In this document: piece by piece, positions 1-5,627 of the stretch
How positions within the stretch are numbered: the first letter of the stretch is position 1
How the letters are laid out: each line of letters starts with the position of its first letter
From: Helicobacteraceae bacterium
Lineage (GTDB): Bacteria > Campylobacterota > Campylobacteria > Campylobacterales > SZUA-545
Direction: 5' to 3'
Length of the DNA stretch: 8,344 nucleotides
NCBI GenBank assembly: GCA_003250175.1
Contig: QKHD01000209.1
Coordinates: 1-8,344, forward strand
Translations under genes and position numbers: made by a program
Notes under the pieces: model-generated
The model's database searches: none
The model's input: the letters and a program-made list of their open reading frames with translations, nothing else
What the model was told of the DNA's origin: nothing

Positions 1-1768
1 GCAGGATTTTCCGGATGCGCTCTTCATAGGCCTTGACATCACCGCCCTCTCGGCACAAAATAGCATACTGATCCGCATGCAGACGATAGAGGTGAATCCC
101 CTCTTCCCCGATGACCCCTTTTAGCCGTGCGCCAAACTCCATGATGACCTCATCGCCCACGGTGTAACCGTAAAAGTCATTGATCTGCTTAAAGGCATCG
201 ATATCCAAAATAGCCACCGCCGCATGATTTGCGTGGGACATATCCTCGATCAGCCGGTAGCGGTTGCCGTATCCGGTCAGAGCATCGGTATAGTAAAGAC
301 GTCTCAGCTCCTCTTTTTTCTCCATCAATTCGGTGACATCCTGACGGGTGGCAATGTACTCGATTATCTCTCCATCGGCGGATTTGATCGGCATGACCGT
401 TACATTGGAGTAAAACTGCCGTCCGTCCTTGGTCCGGTTTTTGAGCATTCCCTGCCAGATATTCCCCTGCTTGATCTTCGCCCACATCGTTCTGAAGACT
501 TCCGCCGGAGTCTCCGGATTGCGAAGAATGTTATGGGGTTGACCCATGAGCTCCGCACGGCTATATCCCGTAATGTCACACAGGGCATCATTGACATAGG
601 TAATGTTACCATCCAGATCGCCCTTGGAAACGTAGGAGCTCTCATCCAGTGCCGTTTTGTACTGCTCAAGAAAATTGAGTTGCTCGTCAATGCGGTTTTC
701 CAATCCCACTGCATACCGTACGGCATAAAGATTGTTCAGACCCAGCAGCAAAAAGAGCAAGACCAGCGCTGCGCCGCCGTTGATCAGGCGCTGTCTTACA
801 GCTGCTTCGAGCTCCCTTTCTTCCCTGGAAATCATCAGCTCCAGATCTTTATGATAAAACCCGGTTCCGATGAGCCAGTCCCATGCATCAAAGCTCCGGA
901 CGTAGGCACTTTTCAGTCCGCTGCCGTTATGGTCGGGCATGGTCCAGATATATTCAAACTGGACACTTCCCTCCTGCTTGGCCTTGGCGGCCTCCTGCAA
1001 AATATAGACACCGTCCTCACTTTTGATTTTACCTACGTTTTGGTGCTCAAGCTCCGTATTGACCGGGTGCATCAGCATGGTGTAGTCATAGTTGGCAATC
1101 CAAAAATACCCCTGATCACCCTGCCCAAAACGGGTTTTACGGATTTTTTCCAGGATTCTCTCTTGGGTTTTCCGGGTGGTCTCTTCCATATCGTAACCCA
1201 GCCCGATGACATAGGGTGTGCCCTCAATAACCGCTGCATAGGCAATAATTGTGTGCTCATCCGGAAGGGAGTAGGAGAAATACCCATCTTTATGACGTTT
1301 GGAAAGGGAGAGGGCACGTCGTGTCATATAACGGCGAACCGATTCACCCCGTTTTCCACGCGTCTGCGGAGCACTCACCTGACCATTTTCTGTATTAACG
1401 ATGAAGTAGTCTTCGCCCTCATCCTTCGCGATCATACCTTCCATCACCCGCTGTAGAAGGGTTTCACTCAATTTATTTTTAGGACCAAGCAGCTGAACCA
1501 TGTTTTTTATATGGCCGATACGCTCGCTCAGGGAGTCTCGAAGACGCTGCGATGCCTGTTCATGCTCGAACTCGATCAAGACCATGATCCCGTCGATTTC
1601 TCGCTCGATGATCACCTTATGCTTTTGAACGAAATCCTCACGGTAGGTCTGTTTACGCTCTTCAAAATCCTGATAGGGAACATAGATAAGAAAATAGAGG
1701 AAAAATCCCATGATGAAGACAATGGCAACCAGCGTGTTGATCGTGGCGATGCGCGAAAAGCTCCTCAT
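1..1768 (-). CDS. Membrane-bound Cache-PAS-GGDEF (degenerate) signalling protein, C-terminus outside window
   Basis: The open frame starts at ATG 1768 and runs off the left edge after 589 codons. An AGGTGAGG ribosome site lies just upstream of the start. Order of parts: TM helix ~10-30; extracytoplasmic Cache-type sensor ~45-315 (GYFWI and WDWLIGTGFY stretches typical of Cache domains); TM helix ~328-346; PAS ~365-485; GGDEF fold from ~490. The PAS carries HNILRNP from H412, like the FAD-binding Aer PAS, suggesting redox or oxygen sensing. The GGDEF domain has DALTGYGNR (from 495) and DIDAFK (522-527), but the signature loop reads RLHADQY, so GG[DE]EF is replaced by HADQY (564-568). Family knowledge: such degenerate domains do not make c-di-GMP and usually precede an EAL phosphodiesterase domain. 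An EAL beyond position 1 is my inference. It lies 62 bases downstream of the TPR gene, same strand, with its own possible -10. Confidence 0.9.
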   Translation of the reverse strand, partial: MRSFSRIATINTLVAIVFIMGFFLYFLIYVPYQDFEERKQTYREDFVQKHKVIIEREIDGIMVLIEFEHEQASQRLRDSLSERIGHIKNMVQLLGPKNKLSETLLQRVMEGMIAKDEGEDYFIVNTENGQVSAPQTRGKRGESVRRYMTRRALSLSKRHKDGYFSYSLPDEHTIIAYAAVIEGTPYVIGLGYDMEETTRKTQERILEKIRKTRFGQGDQGYFWIANYDYTMLMHPVNTELEHQNVGKIKSEDGVYILQEAAKAKQEGSVQFEYIWTMPDHNGSGLKSAYVRSFDAWDWLIGTGFYHKDLELMISREERELEAAVRQRLINGGAALVLLFLLLGLNNLYAVRYAVGLENRIDEQLNFLEQYKTALDESSYVSKGDLDGNITYVNDALCDITGYSRAELMGQPHNILRNPETPAEVFRTMWAKIKQGNIWQGMLKNRTKDGRQFYSNVTVMPIKSADGEIIEYIATRQDVTELMEKKEELRRLYYTDALTGYGNRYRLIEDMSHANHAAVAILDIDAFKQINDFYGYTVGDEVIMEFGARLKGVIGEEGIHLYRLHADQYAILCREGGDVKAYEERIRKIL

Positions 1769-1792
1769 AGTCCCTCACCTGCTTTTTGTTCT

Positions 1793-1821
1793 ATTATAAT
1801 GAAAAATAATGTCCATTGCCA
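1793..1821 (-). promoter_or_regulatory. Possible sigma70 promoter for the Cache-PAS-GGDEF gene
   Basis: A perfect TATAAT on the minus strand (1798-1793) lies 24 bases before the start codon at 1768. A weak -35 (TGGCAA, 1821-1816) sits 17 bases further upstream. It falls in the 62-base gap after the TPR gene, where I see no terminator, so the second gene may be both co-transcribed and separately started. Confidence 0.45.
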
Positions 1822-1830
1822 GACAAAATT

Positions 1831-2715
1831 CTAGCTCTCTTCCTCCGGAACCGTCTGATACCGTCTAATCAGTAATTTAACCTGCTCATTATCCCGAAGC
1901 GGGTCAAGGGAGCGGTCGACCAGAATATCATCGATGTAGTGTTCGTTAAATTCCAGCGCCTGCCGAATATCCTCCACGGCATTTTCCGTATAACCCAGGG
2001 CCAGGTAGGCACAGGCCCGCTGATAATAGGCATTGGGATATTCCGCATCGACGGCCAGGGCTTCGTTGGCCAGGTTCAGCGCCCAGTTGGCCTCTTCCAG
2101 ATCCAGTGCGGCTTCAGCCTTGTAGGAGAGGGCTTCGGCGTCTTTGTTGTCTTTCAGCTTCAAAATCTGATCGTAGATTTCCATCTTGATCTGTGGGTTA
2201 GATTCCAAGCCGGCCCTCATCCAGAGCGAGTGGATCGAGTTGGTCCTTGCAATGGCCTCCTGGTTTTTTAAGACTTGGTTGGAGCGTTCGGAAAGGTTTT
2301 TTTCCAGGGCCGTAATTTTCTCTTCGTTTTTCTTAATCAGGGCATTGATCTGCTCATTGACCTGCTCCTGGATTTTTTCCCTAAGATCCTTGAGCGAGCT
2401 CCACCCAAGAAGCACCAGAATCGACGTAGCCGCCGCCACGATATAAAACATATTTCCTACCGTCGACGTGGCATAATCCATCGCTTTGTTGGCCACGGTA
2501 AGCTCCTTGTCGGCCACCTTTTCGTGCAACTCGGCCCGGAGGCTTTCGATACGGCTGTTGAGGGCTTGAATGTTATCCAGAAAGTAGCGTTCGAGCAGCG
2601 GCGTGTACATGGGCTCCTTGACGTCGCTCACCGCACGCTGCAGATCCTTTTCATCCGGATTGTTGGATGCTGTCACAAGAAGTACCGTGAATAAAAAAAG
2701 AAGGATTTTTTTCAT
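1831..2715 (-). CDS. TPR-repeat, coiled-coil membrane protein
   Basis: This is a 294-residue protein with ATG at 2715, behind a modest AGG ribosome site, and stop TAG at 1831-1833. Residues 1-17 form a signal-peptide-like stretch (MKKILLFLF...TAS). A TM helix spans ~88-104 (MFYIVAAATSILVLLGW), followed by a charged coiled coil ~105-158. Tetratricopeptide repeats cover ~160-260, with TPR-like YYQRACAYLALGYTENAVED at 230-249, and the end has the DPLRDNEQ stretch common after TPR arrays. If the N-terminus is exported, ~20-87 is periplasmic and the TPR part cytoplasmic; the reverse topology cannot be excluded. TPRs bind protein partners, but the partner is unknown. The following gene on the same strand is a membrane signalling protein, so a scaffold role beside it is possible but unproven. 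Confidence 0.85.
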   Translation of the reverse strand: MKKILLFLFTVLLVTASNNPDEKDLQRAVSDVKEPMYTPLLERYFLDNIQALNSRIESLRAELHEKVADKELTVANKAMDYATSTVGNMFYIVAAATSILVLLGWSSLKDLREKIQEQVNEQINALIKKNEEKITALEKNLSERSNQVLKNQEAIARTNSIHSLWMRAGLESNPQIKMEIYDQILKLKDNKDAEALSYKAEAALDLEEANWALNLANEALAVDAEYPNAYYQRACAYLALGYTENAVEDIRQALEFNEHYIDDILVDRSLDPLRDNEQVKLLIRRYQTVPEEES

Positions 2716-2794
2716 TAGTTTAACCTATCATCAGAGTTTTCTCAGGTAGGATGAACATTACAAACCTGAAATGAACAAGTGAGGAGATTGTAAC

Positions 2795-2911
2795 ATGAAG
2801 CGGATTGTATCCCTGATTTGGGTGGGTGCCATCTTGTGGATGGTTGCCGGCTGCGCCGGCAAGAGTGCCACAGATGTCTACATCGACACCGTGGAGCAAA
2901 TAAGCCGATAA
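2795..2911 (+). CDS. 38-residue lipoprotein
   Basis: ATG at 2795 follows a clear GAGGAG ribosome site (2781-2786, 8-base spacing), and TAA is at 2909-2911. The product starts MKRIVSL, has a hydrophobic stretch to ~18, then the lipobox VAGC with the lipidated Cys at 20. Only 18 further residues follow (AGKSATDVYIDTVEQISR). The start codon, ribosome site and lipobox together make a real gene likely despite its size. Expected location is an outer- or inner-membrane lipid anchor. Its stop abuts the stop of the convergent motility-protein gene with no base between. It could instead be the remnant of a longer lipoprotein whose 3' part was lost. No function can be given. I see no convincing promoter in 2716-2794. 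Confidence 0.7.
   Translation: MKRIVSLIWVGAILWMVAGCAGKSATDVYIDTVEQISR
2844..2862. repeat. Perfect GC-rich inverted repeat inside the lipoprotein gene
   Basis: TTGCCGGC and GCCGGCAA (8-bp arms) flank a 3-base TGC loop. The repeat lies exactly on the lipobox codons (V-A-G-C-A-G-K). There is no T-run on either side, so it is not a canonical terminator. It could fold in mRNA from either strand. Confidence 0.6.
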
Positions 2912-3115
2912 TCAGGCTTTGATATCCAGACTGATCCCCATACCAAGGCTCTGGGCGACGGTCTGGCTGACCTGCTGGTCTTGGGCAAGCGTGGCCTGCT
3001 GCTGCATGTTAGATTCAAGCAGGGGCATAATGGCGTTTTGCTGCACCTCTTTGGCTTTGTTCATGGCATCAATATTGACATCCATGCGAAGCGATGCGTT
3101 GGAAATCGGTTCCAT
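2912..3115 (-). CDS. YjfB-family-like putative motility protein
   Basis: This is a 67-residue protein with ATG at 3115 behind a strong AAGGAGAG ribosome site and stop TGA at 2914-2912. There is no signal peptide, no TM helix and no cysteine. It is Gln-rich and helical: MDVNIDAMNKAKEVQQ, then a QQQATLAQDQQVSQTVAQSL segment. Its length and the layout (a short N-terminal strand, an 'A(M/L)xxAKxxQQxAxxxLL' helix, a Gln-rich tail and a hydrophobic last strand GMGISLDIKA) resemble the small YjfB 'putative motility protein' family. The family is named by association with motility genes, and its biochemical role is unknown. No flagellar gene lies in this window. It has its own promoter and appears monocistronic. 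Confidence 0.75.
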   Translation of the reverse strand: MEPISNASLRMDVNIDAMNKAKEVQQNAIMPLLESNMQQQATLAQDQQVSQTVAQSLGMGISLDIKA

Positions 3116-3140
3116 AGGCTCTCCTTTTAGGAAAAACTTC

Positions 3141-3169
3141 AGTGTATCATCTTACGGGAAAAATCTCAA
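3141..3169 (-). promoter_or_regulatory. Sigma70-type promoter for the YjfB-like gene
   Basis: On the minus strand, TTGAGA (3169-3164) is followed by a 17-base spacer and TACACT (3146-3141), 25 bases before the start codon at 3115. I looked for sigma28 and sigma54 flagellar promoter patterns here and saw none. Confidence 0.6.
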
Positions 3170-3223
3170 GTCTTCGTTTGGTCATCAAAAAAATATGGGG
3201 AAATTCAGGGAGTTAAAAAAGAG

Positions 3224-3300
3224 TGGCGCGCTCTATACGACTCGAACGTATGACCTCTTGAACCGCAATCAAGTGCTCTATCCAACTGAGCTAAGAGCGC
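3224..3300 (-). tRNA. tRNA-Arg, anticodon GCG
   Basis: This 77-base cloverleaf can be folded by eye on the minus strand. The acceptor GCGCTCT pairs fully with AGAGCGC. The D arm is GCTC/GAGC with GG and A20 in the loop. The anticodon stem CTTGA/TCAAG carries loop TTGCGGT (anticodon GCG). The variable loop is AGGTC and the T arm ATACG/CGTAT with loop TTCGAGT. Discriminator G and an encoded CCA (3226-3224) close it. A20 and C35 fit arginine identity. It should read CGC, and CGU by wobble. A T-run (CTCTTTTTT) directly follows the CCA and may help termination. Confidence 0.95.
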
Positions 3301-3320
3301 ACAATGTTTTAAGAACTGGA

Positions 3321-3348
3321 ATTATACAAAAAAAAATTTAAATTGCAA
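3321..3348 (-). promoter_or_regulatory. Promoter of the tRNA-Arg gene
   Basis: On the minus strand, TTGCAA (3348-3343) is followed by a 16-base A/T-rich spacer and a perfect TATAAT (3326-3321), 20 bases before the mature tRNA 5' end. The transcript would have a leader of about 12 bases. The -35 box sits right next to the T-tract of the upstream mrp terminator. Confidence 0.7.
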
Positions 3349-3349
3349 T

Positions 3350-3386
3350 AAAAAAATGATGCTCCGGAGCAAACCTCCAAAGCATC
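3350..3386 (-). terminator. Intrinsic terminator of the LRV-mrp operon
   Basis: Read on minus, GATGCTTTGGAG pairs with CTCCGGAGCATC over 12 positions (two G-U pairs) around a GTTTG loop. It is followed by A and seven T's. It begins 7 bases after the mrp stop codon. Confidence 0.93.
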
Positions 3387-3393
3387 CGGCGGT

Positions 3394-4431
3394 TTAGCCT
3401 TGGGCCATGGCATCCAAAAGGCCGTCACGAATTGTCGCATAGGCTTTTTTATGCTCGTCACTCCCCCGTGCCACCGGCGGCTCGCCGATGTCGGAGAGGT
3501 GGCGGATTTCCATATCGATCGGGATGGAACCCAGGAAAGGGATGTCGTATTTGACCGCCGTGTTTTTCCCGCCGTCGGTTCCGAAAATATCGTAGCGGTT
3601 GCCCGTATCCGGAGCGATGAAATAGCTCATGTTCTCCACCAGACCGCCGATGGGCACGTTGATATCCTTAAACATCATGATGGCACGGCTGACATCGTCA
3701 TTGGCGACCACCTGCGGCGTGGCCACGATGACGGCGGCCGCGATGGGCAGCTCTTGGGCCATGGTCAGTTGTACGTCGCCCGTTCCCGGCGGCATGTCGA
3801 TAAAGAGAAAATCAAGCTCGCCCCAGGCGACATCTTCCAAAAACTGGATCAGCGCCGAGACCGCGACGGAACTTCGCCAGACCAGCGGTGTATCGCGGCG
3901 CGGGGTCGTCATGCCGACGGAGATCGCCTTGATGCCGAAGTTTTCACCCGGAATGATTTTATCCTGGTCGTTCCACTTCATCTTCTCCATATCAAGACCC
4001 AACATGCGCGGCACATCCGGACCGTAGACGTCCGCATCCAAGAGCCCGACCTTAAAACCCTTCTGGGCAAAGCTGATGGCGAGATTGACCGCCGTGGTAC
4101 TCTTGCCCACGCCGCCCTTGCCGCTGGTAACGGCGATGACTTTTTTGGCGTAGGGGGCACGGTTGTTAGGATTATGGGTGTGGCCGTGGTTCATATCTTT
4201 CTTTTTGGAAAGATCTTGGGAAACGATCACCTCCTTAAACTCCTTGTCGCAGAGGCGGTGAATCTCTTTTTCCACCTGGGCAAAGGCCTCCGGATTTTGC
4301 ATGGTCAGCTCAACCTTGAGGGTGTTGTTCTCCACGATAAACTTCTCGACAATCTTCAGCTCGTCCAGGCTCTTTTCCAGCTTGGGGTACTTGATCGCCC
4401 CGATGGCGGCGCGCAGGTCGACCTTAGGCAT
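3394..4431 (-). CDS. mrp: Mrp/ApbC (NBP35-like) P-loop ATPase, iron-sulfur carrier lacking CxxC
   Basis: This 345-residue protein has the usual length of bacterial Mrp/ApbC. N-terminal domain ~1-75 is MIP18/DUF59-like. A His/Asn-rich linker (NHGHTHNPNN, 81-90) leads to the SIMIBI ATPase domain. That domain has the deviant Walker A GKGGVGKST (104-112), switch I LLDADVYGPDVPRM (130-143), WRSS from 185, and switch II DMPPGTGDV (212-220). Family role: binds and transfers [4Fe-4S] clusters to apo-proteins in the cytoplasm. The striking point is that ENMSYF (266-271) is followed by IAPDTG, where the family normally has CPxCG, the dimer-bridging cluster ligands. C61 is the only cysteine in the protein. 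ATG 4431 overlaps the upstream gene by 8 bases, with GGAG at 4442-4439 as ribosome site, so it is translationally coupled. It is the last gene of the operon. Confidence 0.95.
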   Translation of the reverse strand: MPKVDLRAAIGAIKYPKLEKSLDELKIVEKFIVENNTLKVELTMQNPEAFAQVEKEIHRLCDKEFKEVIVSQDLSKKKDMNHGHTHNPNNRAPYAKKVIAVTSGKGGVGKSTTAVNLAISFAQKGFKVGLLDADVYGPDVPRMLGLDMEKMKWNDQDKIIPGENFGIKAISVGMTTPRRDTPLVWRSSVAVSALIQFLEDVAWGELDFLFIDMPPGTGDVQLTMAQELPIAAAVIVATPQVVANDDVSRAIMMFKDINVPIGGLVENMSYFIAPDTGNRYDIFGTDGGKNTAVKYDIPFLGSIPIDMEIRHLSDIGEPPVARGSDEHKKAYATIRDGLLDAMAQG

Positions 4432-4804
4432 CCATCTGCTCCATTTCGCTGTGGATACGGTCTAGGGTGCGCTGGGATTTTGTCAGCCAGACGTGGGTGG
4501 CGTTGGCCGCCTTGGGGTAGAGTTTTTCGTAGGTTTTGTAGCGTTTCATCCGGCTTTCGACCAGATCGCCCAGATAACCGTAGGCCTCTTTTTTCCGCCC
4601 CTCTTTGGCTGCTTCACTGAAGAGAAGTTCAAAAAGATTTTCCCGGGCATCGAGGGCCGCTTCGTAGCCCATTTTTTTCATGATGTTTCGAATATCCACA
4701 TTGCTCACATAGAGCCCGCTGAACATCAGGGAGTAGAGGTGTTTCTCCAGGGAGTAGACATCGACGGGGACGTCAATATGGTGTTTTTTATTGCCTTTTT
4801 TCAT
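4424..4804 (-). CDS. Conserved-looking 126-residue protein of unknown function
   Basis: ATG is at 4804 with GGAG eight bases upstream; the stop overlaps the mrp start by 8 bases. I do not recognise the family. The N-terminus is basic (MKKGNKKHH). The rest is rich in charged and aromatic residues and looks all-helical: SLEKHLYSLMF (18-28), an EAALDARENLFELLFSEAAKE stretch (48-68), and YGYLGDLVESRMKRYKTYEK (75-94). There is no cysteine, signal peptide or TM segment, so it is probably a soluble cytoplasmic protein. It is tightly coupled on both sides, with a 4-base overlap with the LRV gene and 8 with mrp. This points to joint expression with, and perhaps a shared role in, Fe-S or cofactor handling; that is inference from position only. 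Confidence 0.85.
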   Translation of the reverse strand: MKKGNKKHHIDVPVDVYSLEKHLYSLMFSGLYVSNVDIRNIMKKMGYEAALDARENLFELLFSEAAKEGRKKEAYGYLGDLVESRMKRYKTYEKLYPKAANATHVWLTKSQRTLDRIHSEMEQMDA

Positions 4805-5409
4805 GCGTCGTTCTCCATTGCTTCGAGTCGTTTGGTCGCCGCGGTACTGACATCCTTGTCACTGTCCAAAGCCAGCAGTTCGAGGATATCCCGACCCGTT
4901 CCGGGGTTGTCGGCGACTCTGAGTCGTGCCATTCTATCATTTTCATTGACAAAGAGTTTTAAAAGCTTCTGGGGTGTTGAGGGGTTGCCCGTCAGGCCGT
5001 CGCGGACAATTTTTTCATCATTAAACAGATCATTCAAGATAGCTGCGGGGGTGATCGGGTTGTTGGCTACCAGAGCGCGGACCAGGTTAATCGGGTCCTT
5101 TGCCAGCTTGATAATCACGCTCTCCGGAGTCTGGGGGTTTTTGGCCACGGCCCAGCGGGACTGCATATCATCACTTTGGGAGAGAATTTCCAGCATTTCG
5201 GCCATCTTGGGGTGGGAACCCTTGGTGCGGTCATACACGGACGTCCGGAGGGAGAGTGCCATGGCGGCATTGGACTCGATCTCCGGATCTTTGGGAAATT
5301 TTTTTAAAATGGCATAGATCATATCCAGCCCGGTCTCCGGAAGTTCCAGCAGCTCGGCCGCCTCTTCTTTCGTTCCGGAAAAAGTTTCGTTGGTTGTAGT
5401 CATAATCAC
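4801..5409 (-). CDS. Leucine-rich-repeat-variant (LRV)-type repeat protein
   Basis: This is a 202-residue soluble protein. Residues ~85-195 are built from repeats of 25-26 residues with the signature 'VAxNPxTPxxxLxxL': NP at 91, 117, 142 and 168 (NPQTP, NPITP, NPSTP, NPGTG). Each is followed by a Leu-rich helix and an acidic turn, then a 'VRxxVA' helix. This matches LRV/HEAT-like solenoids, which act as protein-binding surfaces. The LRV protein first described in Azotobacter also carries a [4Fe-4S] cluster, but this protein has no cysteine, so a bound cluster is unlikely. Start choice: GTG 5409 has AAAGG five bases away; ATG 5403, two codons later, has it 11 away. I prefer GTG weakly. It is the first gene of the LRV-unknown-mrp operon, and its stop overlaps the next start by 4 bases (ATGA). 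Confidence 0.88.
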   Translation of the reverse strand: MIMTTTNETFSGTKEEAAELLELPETGLDMIYAILKKFPKDPEIESNAAMALSLRTSVYDRTKGSHPKMAEMLEILSQSDDMQSRWAVAKNPQTPESVIIKLAKDPINLVRALVANNPITPAAILNDLFNDEKIVRDGLTGNPSTPQKLLKLFVNENDRMARLRVADNPGTGRDILELLALDSDKDVSTAATKRLEAMENDA

Positions 5410-5437
5410 ACGTACCTTTGATTTTGGATAAATTTTG

Positions 5438-5449
5438 TCCTAATTAGGA
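5438..5449. promoter_or_regulatory. Perfect 12-bp palindrome upstream of the LRV-mrp operon
   Basis: TCCTAATTAGGA is its own reverse complement. It lies 28 bases before GTG 5409. A possible minus-strand -10 (TATGAT, 5463-5458) would place the transcript start near 5451, so the palindrome would cover the first transcribed bases as an operator might. I see no good -35 for it, so the promoter itself is weakly supported. Confidence 0.4.
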
Positions 5450-5542
5450 AGGATGGTATCATATAGTAAATTAAAGCTGTTTAATAATGTAACGCCCCCT
5501 ACACATGCCTCTAAAATTCATCACTTTTTAATGAAAAAAACT

Positions 5543-5571
5543 TTGCTTTCTAAGAAATGTCCCACTATAAT
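5543..5571 (+). promoter_or_regulatory. Sigma70-type promoter of the sulfurtransferase-oxidoreductase operon
   Basis: TTGCTT (5543-5548), a 17-base spacer and a perfect TATAAT (5566-5571) make the best promoter in the divergent region. The transcript would start near 5578 and carry a leader of about 50 bases before the ATG at 5628. Confidence 0.7.
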
Positions 5572-5578
5572 CGTTGCC

Positions 5579-5609
5579 GATTGTGCAATCTTCTATTGCA
5601 TCAATAGAA
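5579..5609 (+). promoter_or_regulatory. Two adjacent inverted repeats at the transcript start (operator-like)
   Basis: GATTG-TG-CAATC (5579-5590) is followed directly by TTCTATTG-CAT-CAATAGAA (5591-5609, perfect 8-bp arms). Both share the core ATTG-n(2-3)-CAAT. They begin where transcription should start and end six bases before the AGGGAGG ribosome site (5615-5621). The layout fits a repressor binding two sites. The second repeat could also form an RNA hairpin in the leader. Confidence 0.5.
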
Positions 5610-5627
5610 ATTTAAGGGAGGCTTCTA

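Noticed and set aside
224..1456. Long plus-strand open frame (410 codons)
   Set aside because: It lies opposite the Cache-PAS-GGDEF gene, which has clear domains and a ribosome site. The plus-strand product shows no recognisable motif.
2716..2794. Possible divergent promoters and a TCAGGT...ACCTGA inverted repeat
   Set aside because: No -10/-35 pair with acceptable spacing on either strand, and the repeat arms are short and far apart.
3116..3300. tRNA-associated integration site or island
   Set aside because: No integrase, no repeated copy of the tRNA 3' end, and no composition change nearby.
3400..4620. Long plus-strand open frame (406 codons)
   Set aside because: It is antisense to mrp and its upstream neighbour, both supported by motifs and coupling. 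The translation is low-complexity, rich in His, Arg and Asp.
5517..5535. TTCAT...ATGAA inverted repeat upstream of the operon promoter
   Set aside because: Only 5-bp arms with a 9-base gap in an A/T-rich stretch; expected by chance.
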